From: Candidatus Fermentithermobacillaceae bacterium UBA3951
Lineage (GTDB): Bacteria; Bacillota; Sulfobacillia; Fermentithermobacillales; Fermentithermobacillaceae
Assembly: GCA_002385465.1 (NCBI GenBank)
Contig: DGDN01000037.1
Coordinates: 1-14,639, forward strand
Length of the DNA stretch: 14,639 nucleotides
Reading direction: 5' to 3'
In this document: positions 5,802-12,457 of the stretch, piece by piece
How the letters are laid out: every line of letters begins with the position of its first letter
Position numbering within the stretch: position 1 is the stretch's first letter
Program-made: the position numbers and the translations under genes
The notes under the pieces: model-generated
Database searches by the model: none
Seen by the model: the letters and a program-made list of their open reading frames with translations, nothing else
What the model was told of the DNA's origin: nothing

Positions 5802-5971
5802 CGCCTAGATCTCTTAACCACGTCTACACCCAGGTTTCGGCATGGCCTCAGTATCCTGCATGAAGCTCTGTCACCCGGTCCTTGGTTTGTCTTTTTTCAA
5901 CAGAACTTGAGATTTCATGTATTTCGGGCGGGAGGAAAGTACGGGTGCTGTATCATATCCAGTGAGATGTT

Positions 5972-7711
5972 GTGTGTGCACCGGCAAAGATTGAAAGAAG
6001 GGACGAGCGAGCGTTGCGCAGGCGGATGAGAGACTCAGGTATCTCAGGGTTGGGCAGAGTTTCTTGGGGTACGCATGTATGCGTTTTCTATGATTCCGTG
6101 TCAGAACTGCTTGAGGTCCTTATTCCCTACTACCGTTCTGGCCTCCAAAACAACGAGAAGTGCGTGTTGATCTGTTCAGGGCCTTCTGGAAAACAAGAGG
6201 CCGAAGATACCTTGAGACGGGCGATCCCCGGCTTAGAAAAGTATGTTGTCTCAGGGCAGATGACAGTGCTTTCACATAACGAGTTCTACTTAGACAAAGA
6301 GGGCGGGTTCTGTCCCGAAAGGGTTACGAGGCAGTGGAGAGACCTTCTAGACACGGCGCTCACAGAGGGCTATGAAGGGCTTCGAGTGAGTGGGGATAGT
6401 TCGTGGATAGACCGGGCCCTTTGGGATTCTTTCTGCGCCTACGAGCGGAGCCTTCACGTTTCGATCGATCACGAACGCATTTTGGTCGTTTGCTGCTACC
6501 CCCGCCAGCGCCTTTCGGTCACAGACTCAATTGACGTTCTGAGCAGTCACCAGTGTGTTTTGGTCCGCAGGGGACAAGGCTGGGAGACCGTGAGGTGCGG
6601 GATACGGCGGGAAGAACGCTGGGAAGCTCTGTTTGATGGAATATCCGAAGGCGCGCTGGTTACAGACGAAAAGGGACAGATCATGGCGGCCAATCGCGCC
6701 GCACTAAACTACTTCGGAGTAGACACTCTAGTCGATTTGGGAGAAAACCTTGGCGAGCTCAGCCAGAGGTTCTCCTTACGGTCTGAAGCGGGCGACGAAA
6801 TCCTCTCAATCCCTTCCCTGTTGGCCTGGCAAAGCTCAAAGAGGGCGAAGCGCCGGTTTGCGACAAAGTCCAATGCAGGCTGCCCGATGGATCTCGTCGT
6901 GCATGTCAGAGAAATGGAAGAAACCTCTATTTCAACTAGGCGGTTCTTGGTCCTCTTAGAGGACTTGACGGCAGTCCTCAGCATCGAAAGGACCAGGGAG
7001 AGGGCAGTCCGCATACTCGCCCACGAGCTCAGAAATCCGCTGCAGATACTGAAGGCGGTGGTCCGACTTCTCGAAGATGGGCCCTCGGCTAAGAACCTCC
7101 GGCGCTATGTTGTAACTCTCAGGAAACAAGTGGAGATCCTGTCCTGTTTGACCGAAGATTTGCTATTGGCCTTCCGCACCGATCCAGACCGGCTTACTAT
7201 GGCTCCCAAGCCCATGGACCTCACCCGGCTCGTTGTTGACTGCGTGGATGGACTCAGAGCCCTATGTCGCCATGAGGTTATCACACTGTACAAACCTGAC
7301 CGGGCGATTACCGTGTTTGGCGATGAAGGTAGGCTCCGCCAGGTAATCACCAATCTTTTCCGCAATGCGGTCACGTACTCCCCTCTAGGAAAGAAGATTT
7401 GGATAGACATAAGATCGGTAGGGGGAAGGGTTCTGGTCAGAGTTGAAGACGAGGGCATCGGTATTCCCGAAGACGAGATAGACCTGGTCTTCAATCCTTT
7501 TTTCCGGGCGAGCAACTCATCTCTGGCTTCGACCGAAGGAATGGGGCTCGGTCTCTACGTAAGCAGGCAACTGGCCAGGCTTCACGGTGGTGACCTGTGG
7601 GCGGCGGCCAGGCCGGGTGGCGGAACGGTCTTCACGTTGAGCCTACCGCTTTATGTCGGAGAGAGCTCCGGTTCCGGGTTTACAAGAGAGTCTGCCGGAG
7701 ACGGAAACTGA
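5972..7711 (+). CDS. Soluble orphan sensor histidine kinase with MEDS and PAS domains
   Basis: A cytoplasmic kinase of up to 579 residues with no membrane segment. Domains from the longest start: MEDS-like sensory domain about 31-205 (WGTHVCVFYDSVSELLEVLIPYYRSGL, LVVCCYP, SSHQCVLV), PAS about 215-335 (ALFDGISEGALVTDEKGQIMAANRAAL), HisKA about 341-405 with phospho-acceptor His351 in ILAHELRNPLQIL, and HATPase about 448-562. The ATPase shows the N box NLFRNAVTYSP, G1 EDEGIGIPED and G2 GMGLGLYVSRQLARLHGG, all intact. MEDS domains were named from DcmR of methylotrophs and methanogen proteins and are thought to bind small organic ligands; the ligand here is unknown. The start is uncertain: GTG 5972, TTG 6014 (AGAAGGGA ten bases upstream) and ATG 6026 are in frame. 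All keep the MEDS domain. No response regulator is adjacent. A terminator follows. Confidence 0.93.
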   Translation: MCAPAKIERRDERALRRRMRDSGISGLGRVSWGTHVCVFYDSVSELLEVLIPYYRSGLQNNEKCVLICSGPSGKQEAEDTLRRAIPGLEKYVVSGQMTVLSHNEFYLDKEGGFCPERVTRQWRDLLDTALTEGYEGLRVSGDSSWIDRALWDSFCAYERSLHVSIDHERILVVCCYPRQRLSVTDSIDVLSSHQCVLVRRGQGWETVRCGIRREERWEALFDGISEGALVTDEKGQIMAANRAALNYFGVDTLVDLGENLGELSQRFSLRSEAGDEILSIPSLLAWQSSKRAKRRFATKSNAGCPMDLVVHVREMEETSISTRRFLVLLEDLTAVLSIERTRERAVRILAHELRNPLQILKAVVRLLEDGPSAKNLRRYVVTLRKQVEILSCLTEDLLLAFRTDPDRLTMAPKPMDLTRLVVDCVDGLRALCRHEVITLYKPDRAITVFGDEGRLRQVITNLFRNAVTYSPLGKKIWIDIRSVGGRVLVRVEDEGIGIPEDEIDLVFNPFFRASNSSLASTEGMGLGLYVSRQLARLHGGDLWAAARPGGGTVFTLSLPLYVGESSGSGFTRESAGDGN

Positions 7712-7773
7712 TATACTACAGAACCCATCACCGCGAGATGTGGTGGACATGTATCATGTTGGGTGGGTGTCGG

Positions 7774-7800
7774 GCCGGGCGTTGACAAGCCCGGCTTTCT
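7774..7800 (+). terminator. Intrinsic terminator after the histidine kinase
   Basis: GCCGGGC at 7774-7780 pairs with GCCCGGC at 7789-7795 around an eight-base loop, followed by TTTCT. It lies about 60 bases after the kinase stop and separates it from the surface-protein gene. Confidence 0.8.
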
Positions 7801-7818
7801 CCGTTAGCTCTTAGGCGA

Positions 7819-7867
7819 GGTTTGATTCCAATACCAGGAACAATCCGTTTCAGTCTCCCGTCAAACC
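7819..7867. repeat. Inverted repeat in the leader of the surface-protein gene
   Basis: GGTTTGA at 7819-7825 is complementary to TCAAACC at 7861-7867, with 35 bases between. It sits 37 bases upstream of the start codon, between the kinase terminator and the ribosome binding site. It could close a structured leader in the mRNA or mark two operator half-sites. I could not identify a convincing promoter here. Confidence 0.4.
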
Positions 7868-7903
7868 GGAGGGTAATAGGTAATCTTTCACGGAGGTACC
7901 AAA

Positions 7904-10597
7904 ATGAAGTATGCCTTGAGAAAGGTCATTAAGTGTGTCCTTACGGCCGCCGTTCTGATCTCTCTGATCTCGTTGATTCCTGGCACGGTATTTGCAGCCG
8001 ACAATGAACCTGTGCTTACATCCATACGACATTCATCGGCCGTTTCCGCTGTAGGTGTCTCGGGCCTCACTTCGGCTACACTCACGGTGCCCTATACCCA
8101 CGGGAATACGGTAAACCTTGCGCAAGGTCTCGATGTGTTTTTCAATACTTCCACATACACCCTGGCGATACCCACATTTCCCAACGGGGCTGTGGCGACG
8201 GTGGGCGGCGACCCGGTTGATATGCTGGTCACCTATCAGAAAAAAGGTTCAAGCAATCTATACACTACAACCTACAAGATCAAAGTGGTGAGAGCCGAAT
8301 TTGCGCCTCCGACCTTTGGGGGTGCTGTAGCCAAGTCTACGAACCTATCAAAGAGCATTGTATTCACGCTGGCCGACTTCGCCGACAAGTATTCCAAGAA
8401 CGATGGAGGTGACCTTAGTTCCATCATCATAAGCGGCAGCAACCCGAGCTTTGGCGCTTTGAAACTGGGAAGCAGCGTTTATACTCCGAGCGCTCCCGTA
8501 AGCGTACAGGACCTTAAGAACGGACGGCTCACTTTCACCGCCACGGGCGCCGGGACCGTTTCCTACCTGGTTCAGGCGGTGGCAGCCGGCGATACCGGTA
8601 ACCCGATAGGCTCTTTGACTCTAACGATCACCGCCAACTATATTGCGCCGTCTTTCTCGGGCACCATCACCAAGACCGTATCTTTGCCGGACGGCCTTAC
8701 TCTCACTCTGTCGGACTTCTCCTCGCTTTACAAGAAGAACGACGGAGCCGATCTGGCTTCGGTGGTGATCACGGGAGGCAATTCGTCCGTGGGTAAGATC
8801 AAGCTTCGCAACCAGGATTATTCCCTGGGGACGGCAGTCAGCGCATCGGACCTTTCTGCAGGCCGGCTTACCTTTTCCGCATCAAACGCAGGCACCGCTA
8901 CCTATACGGTTAAGGCTTACGCTGCCGGCGATTCGACCACGCCTGTCGGGTCGGCTGTCCTCAGAATAGAAGTAGAGCGGAGCACCGCAGGCGACATCTA
9001 CTACGTGACCGGCGAGTCCGAGGCGATTTCACTTGATGCAGACGATTTTGCGTACGCTTGTGAAGAGCTTACAGGTGAAGAACTGTGGTACGTGCGGTTC
9101 ACCCTGCCGCCTTCGACGGTCGGAAAACTGTATTATGATTATGTCTCTCCGACCAACTACGGTTCTTCAGTGTCATCCGGCACCAGATACTATCATGACT
9201 TCTCGCCCTATCTATCGCGAGTGTCATTTGTCCCGAGGGCAGGTTTCTCAGGTACGGCCACGATCACCTACACCGGGTACAACATAGATGGAGAAGCCTA
9301 TTCTGGTGCAGTTAAGGTCGTTGTAACGGGAGAACCGGAGGCAGAGGATATTGCCTACGTGACGGACGGCACCAAGCCGGTCATTTTCGATGTCGATGAC
9401 TTTGATTACGTCTGCGAGAAGATTACAGGTGAAGAGCTGTCTTCGGTTGAGTTCAAGCTACCTTCTTCTTTCTTTGGGAAGCTGTATTACGATTACAAGT
9501 CTCCGTCGGAGTACGGCTCTTTGGTGTCGGAGGATGTGGAGTACTACAAATACTTCTCGCCATATCTCTCACGTGTTTCGTTTGTCCCAAGGGCCGGCTA
9601 CTCAGGGACGTTTTCGATTGCTTACACCGGGTACAACGAAGACGGAGAGGCTTTCAACGGGAGCCTGACGATTACGGTAAACGAGGTAGCGGGGGATATC
9701 ACGTATAACGTGACAAGAGACCAGTGGGTCACATTCGACACTTCCGTGTTCAATGAAGTGAGTAGTGACGTAACGGGAGAGGCCTTGTACTATGTCCGTT
9801 TCACGTTGCCGTCTTCGTCCTACGGGACTCTGTACTACGACTTCAAGTCACCGGCTCAGCCCGGTACCAAGGTTTCGAGCTCTACCAGGTACTATAGGCT
9901 TGCCTCTCCCTATCTTTCCAGGGTGACCTTTGTTCCAAAGGCCGGATACACAGGTACCGTCTCAATACCTTACACGGGCTACAACGTGGAGGGAGAGTCG
10001 TTTACCGGCACGGTGAAGGTGACTGTGCAGGACTACAAAAACTCCCAGTACTTCGACGATATCGACAAGAGCTACTGGTGGTGCACGGAAGCGGTCGACT
10101 ACCTTTTCAAGAAAGGCATTGTGGCAGGTGTAGGGGGAAGGAGATACGTTCCTACCGTGAGCATCTCGCGAGGCGACTTTGTGCTCATGTTGTGCAGGGC
10201 CTTTGACCTCGACACCGTGGGCGGCGACAATTTCCCCGACGTTCCCAAGGACAGTTATTACTACAATGCCGTGGCTACCGCCAAGGCTTTGGGCATAGCC
10301 CAGGGCGACGGAGGGTTCTTTAGGCCGAACATGCCGCTCTCCAGGCAAGATGCCATGACTCTCATAATGCGGGCGCTTGACTATGTGCCTGACTACGGAG
10401 TGCCTTCGGGAAGCGCCTCGGACCTCACGGGCTTCTACGACAGGGGAGAGATCGCCGAGTATGCACGGGATCATGTTGCCGCGCTGGTGAGGGCGGGTAT
10501 CATCCTTGGCAGCGATGGGAAGATCAACCCCAGGAGCAATGTCACTAGGGCTGAAATGGCTACCATCTTGTACCGGATATTGACGAGAGGCGACTAG
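7904..10597 (+). CDS. SLH-anchored cell-surface protein with tandem repeat modules
   Basis: An 897-residue exported protein. Residues 1-31 are a signal peptide (basic start, hydrophobic core, VFA|A). Residues 36-130 form a beta-rich Ig/cadherin-like domain. Two A repeats follow (about 131-245 and 246-358), each with DFxxxYxKNDGxDL, GRLTF and AAGDxxxPxGS. Three B repeats follow (about 363-476, 481-593, 597-708), each with TGEExLxxVxFxLP, a YYDY/YYDF strand, SPYLSRVxFVPxAGxSGT and YTGYNxxGE. Three SLH domains end the protein (about 715-773, 775-835, 841-897) with the motifs ISRGDF, LSRQDA and VTRAEM. SLH domains bind pyruvylated secondary wall polymer, so it is an S-layer or surface-displayed protein. 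GGAGG at 7892-7896 fixes the ATG. It is a single-gene unit with a terminator on each side. The ligand or structural role of the repeats is unknown. Confidence 0.93.
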   Translation: MKYALRKVIKCVLTAAVLISLISLIPGTVFAADNEPVLTSIRHSSAVSAVGVSGLTSATLTVPYTHGNTVNLAQGLDVFFNTSTYTLAIPTFPNGAVATVGGDPVDMLVTYQKKGSSNLYTTTYKIKVVRAEFAPPTFGGAVAKSTNLSKSIVFTLADFADKYSKNDGGDLSSIIISGSNPSFGALKLGSSVYTPSAPVSVQDLKNGRLTFTATGAGTVSYLVQAVAAGDTGNPIGSLTLTITANYIAPSFSGTITKTVSLPDGLTLTLSDFSSLYKKNDGADLASVVITGGNSSVGKIKLRNQDYSLGTAVSASDLSAGRLTFSASNAGTATYTVKAYAAGDSTTPVGSAVLRIEVERSTAGDIYYVTGESEAISLDADDFAYACEELTGEELWYVRFTLPPSTVGKLYYDYVSPTNYGSSVSSGTRYYHDFSPYLSRVSFVPRAGFSGTATITYTGYNIDGEAYSGAVKVVVTGEPEAEDIAYVTDGTKPVIFDVDDFDYVCEKITGEELSSVEFKLPSSFFGKLYYDYKSPSEYGSLVSEDVEYYKYFSPYLSRVSFVPRAGYSGTFSIAYTGYNEDGEAFNGSLTITVNEVAGDITYNVTRDQWVTFDTSVFNEVSSDVTGEALYYVRFTLPSSSYGTLYYDFKSPAQPGTKVSSSTRYYRLASPYLSRVTFVPKAGYTGTVSIPYTGYNVEGESFTGTVKVTVQDYKNSQYFDDIDKSYWWCTEAVDYLFKKGIVAGVGGRRYVPTVSISRGDFVLMLCRAFDLDTVGGDNFPDVPKDSYYYNAVATAKALGIAQGDGGFFRPNMPLSRQDAMTLIMRALDYVPDYGVPSGSASDLTGFYDRGEIAEYARDHVAALVRAGIILGSDGKINPRSNVTRAEMATILYRILTRGD
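8294..8977 (+). repeat. Two A-type repeat domains in the surface protein
   Basis: Residues 131-245 and 246-358 align closely: F(S/G)G, KNDG(G/A)DL, VVITG/IIISG, KL, GRLTF, and AAGD with G-S-L/V. The protein similarity is clear while codons differ, so the duplication is not recent. The fold is likely an all-beta sandwich. Confidence 0.75.
8990..10027 (+). repeat. Three B-type repeat domains in the surface protein
   Basis: Residues 363-476, 481-593 and 597-708 are about 113 residues each and strongly conserved in the second half (SPYLSRV, FVP, AG, SGT, YTGYN). B1 and B2 each carry one cysteine at equivalent positions (Cys386, Cys504) that B3 lacks. Many paired Tyr residues (KLYYDY, RYY) are kept. 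Confidence 0.8.
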
Positions 10598-10660
10598 GCG
10601 GGCGCGTTGGTCATAACTCAACCTGGCAGCGCCGGGCCGCTTCTTCCGTCGCGTTGGTTA

Positions 10661-10690
10661 GTCCCCCAACCTCTTGGGGGACGTCCTTTT
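10661..10690 (+). terminator. Intrinsic terminator after the surface-protein gene
   Basis: GTCCCCCAA (10661-10669) pairs with TTGGGGGAC (10674-10682) around a four-base loop, followed by GTCCTTTT. It lies between two convergent genes. The T-run is on the plus side, so it mainly serves the surface-protein gene; the transporter, on the minus strand, ends 11 bases beyond the stem. Confidence 0.85.
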
Positions 10691-10692
10691 CC

Positions 10693-12177
10693 TCAGATCT
10701 TCGTGAGTGTCAAGACCACCGAGCAGACAATCCAGGCTACTCCTGCGTACTTCCATTGACGCCGGAAACCGACGTCGATGCTGTTCTTGCCTGCCACTGC
10801 CGAGGTGACCAGTATGGTTGCGGATACAGGCGACACCGTGAAACCCAAGGCGGCACCCAAGAGGAGCGTCATTGACACGTGGGCGGGCGATAGTCCCCCG
10901 GCGAAAGGTGCAATAACCGAGTGGACTATGGTCATGCCAATGAGGGCGTGGATCCCGAAAATGGATATGAGCCACACAATCAGCGAACCGGCCAGCGTGA
11001 AAACCAACCTGTCTGGTTGTGCCGTGAGAGAAACGCCCGGCAATCCTCCTTCAATCGCACTCTGCAGGGCAGTGCCGATGAAGCCTGCGGTCGTCATTAG
11101 TAGAAACTGGCTGGAGAGGCCGGGGAGTCTCTCCGAGAAGTACACGAAGGCCGACTTCCATACCTCCCTTGGCTTACCGATGAGCCCTCCCCAGATGGCC
11201 AGCGTCAGTGCTATGCAGGGGATTATTGCCTGATAGACATTGTGTCCCAGTTCCTGAAGGACCACCACGCCTGTAAGGAAAGATCCTAGCCCGAAGGCGA
11301 GGACTGCGGTTTTCTTCCAGGCCGCCCGGTGATCGCCGTGTTCGCGTTGTCGGAGAGCGACGCGCTTCTTACCCGGACTGAGAGCCGGTCCCCCGGCTTC
11401 CACGAGGATGGCCACGGCAAGCGCAAACAGGCTGGTCACGAACCCCGCCTTTGCCACGGAAGTCCAAGACGCGCCCGTCAAGGCCAGGGCTATTGCCATT
11501 GCGGGGCTGGATGGCGTCCAGAGCAACGAGGCGTTGTAGCCCCTCGGCAGGCTGGGGACGAGGACGTCTTCGGGCCGTTTACCTATACGGACAACTATGG
11601 GGGCGAGCACGGTCCAGACCAAAGCAATTGAGGCGTTTAGCAAGACCGATCCGATGGCATACACAAGAAACAGTGCGAATCCAAACAGATACGCCGGCTG
11701 CCTCACGTTTTCGGCTATCTCGCCGAGGGCGTCGGCGTACCCGCCCCGTTCGATCACGATCCCAACAAGCGGGACCAGTACCATGATAAGCAGGATGGCT
11801 GAGTTCTCACCGAAGCTGATTAGGGCGGTGAGGGGGTCTGTCCCCAGAGAGGCGAATATGCAGGAACCGAATGCTACCAGGACCAACGACAGTATGACCG
11901 ATGTTCTGTCGGCACCTGACAGCGCGAGAGCCCAGGCCACCAGGGACACAAGTCCCCCTATGGTCTCCAGTATTGGGGCGGGCCAGTACTGGATTGCCGC
12001 CTGGGAGATTAGAAGGGTGACGAAGGCGATGAGTCGCGCCCGTTTGAGGGAGAACTCCCGTATCTCTGGCTGTCGGGATATTGACTGAGTATTTGCGTGA
12101 TAAGAGTCCGGCACCGAGCGGGGACCTGCGGTGTTCTGAAGGGCCGGCCGGGCTACCTGTTGACCGTCTGCTTCCAT
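10693..12177 (-). CDS. Polytopic membrane transporter, substrate unknown (ion-transporter-like)
   Basis: A 494-residue membrane protein. The first 45 residues are hydrophilic and the rest forms about 11-12 membrane segments, with one long hydrophilic loop (about 262-290). The two halves each carry a similar helix-breaking motif: LLWTPSSPAMAIALALTG near 218 and GFTVSPVSATILVTSAVAG near 445. Paired Ser/Thr/Pro-rich re-entrant motifs are typical of the ion transporter superfamily (anion, dicarboxylate and Na+/H+ carriers), and this is my basis for the call; I do not recognise the exact family. A GAGGT nine bases upstream of the ATG (minus strand) supports the start, though the hydrophilic N-terminus leaves room for a later one. 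It diverges from the M28 peptidase gene and has an extended -10 promoter, so its regulation is probably local. Confidence 0.75.
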   Translation of the reverse strand: MEADGQQVARPALQNTAGPRSVPDSYHANTQSISRQPEIREFSLKRARLIAFVTLLISQAAIQYWPAPILETIGGLVSLVAWALALSGADRTSVILSLVLVAFGSCIFASLGTDPLTALISFGENSAILLIMVLVPLVGIVIERGGYADALGEIAENVRQPAYLFGFALFLVYAIGSVLLNASIALVWTVLAPIVVRIGKRPEDVLVPSLPRGYNASLLWTPSSPAMAIALALTGASWTSVAKAGFVTSLFALAVAILVEAGGPALSPGKKRVALRQREHGDHRAAWKKTAVLAFGLGSFLTGVVVLQELGHNVYQAIIPCIALTLAIWGGLIGKPREVWKSAFVYFSERLPGLSSQFLLMTTAGFIGTALQSAIEGGLPGVSLTAQPDRLVFTLAGSLIVWLISIFGIHALIGMTIVHSVIAPFAGGLSPAHVSMTLLLGAALGFTVSPVSATILVTSAVAGKNSIDVGFRRQWKYAGVAWIVCSVVLTLTKI

Positions 12178-12211
12178 GTGTCTAATACCTCAATGACAAG
12201 GTTGTCTTTCA

Positions 12212-12220
12212 AGTATAGCA
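12212..12220 (-). promoter_or_regulatory. Extended -10 promoter of the transporter gene
   Basis: Read on the minus strand, TGCTATACT is an extended -10 box (TGn plus TATACT), which can work with a poor -35. It lies about 35 bases upstream of the start codon. No good -35 is seen, consistent with an activator-dependent or extended -10 promoter. Confidence 0.55.
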
Positions 12221-12251
12221 CTCTCTGGTGCTCCCGGTTGTTCATCTTGCG

Positions 12252-12301
12252 CTGTAAGGCGTCTTTTTCGGTTCCCGGCGACACTGTAGGGCGCTCTTTT
12301 C
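12252..12301. repeat. Pair of direct repeats upstream of the transporter promoter
   Basis: CTGTAAGGCGTCTTTTTC at 12252-12269 and CTGTAGGGCGCTCTTTTC at 12284-12301 match at 14 of 18 positions without gaps, and better with one. They are 32 bases apart, about three helical turns, so both face the same side of the DNA. They lie just upstream of the expected -35 of the transporter promoter, a usual position for activator sites. Confidence 0.5.
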
Positions 12302-12326
12302 CGCTACGGCTTCCCGAAGGTGAAGC

Positions 12327-12390
12327 TTGACTTCCGTGACTTTGATAGGCTCACTGCCTAAAGGAAAGTCCGTTTCCCGGGCGAAGTCAA
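12327..12390. repeat. Nested inverted repeats in the leader of the M28 peptidase gene
   Basis: TTGACTTC at 12327-12334 is an exact inverted match to GAAGTCAA at 12383-12390. Inside lies a small hairpin, GGAAA 12363-12367 with TTTCC 12373-12377. No T-run follows. This could be two operator half-sites or a structured 5' leader. TTGACT also looks like a -35 box, but I find no matching -10. Confidence 0.4.
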
Positions 12391-12457
12391 AAAGAGCCGA
12401 GCGAGAATGTTCTCCGATGTTTTCCAGAGACTATCAGTGGGAAGAGAGGGAGAGACC

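Larger units (their letters stand above)
5650..5971 (+). other. Intergenic region with terminator and possible short transcript
   Basis: This 322-base stretch holds no convincing gene. Left to right: a perfect -10 box TATAAT at 5732-5737 with only a weak TTCGGG as -35 (18-base spacer); an inverted repeat GTGTACC/GGTACAC at 5738-5762; an intrinsic terminator at 5778-5801; then about 170 bases leading into the kinase gene. An ATG at 5967 opens a 20-codon frame whose TGA (6027-6029) overlaps the kinase-frame ATG at 6026 in an ATGA arrangement, but the frame has no family resemblance. Confidence 0.5.

Noticed and set aside
5736..6029. 97-codon plus-strand frame before the kinase as a real gene
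   Set aside because: It runs through an inverted repeat and an intrinsic terminator, has no ribosome binding site at its start and no recognisable domain. Only its last 20 codons are discussed, as a possible leader.
9962..10621. 219-codon minus-strand frame opposite the SLH domains
   Set aside because: The plus-strand SLH motifs are clear; this is a shadow frame.
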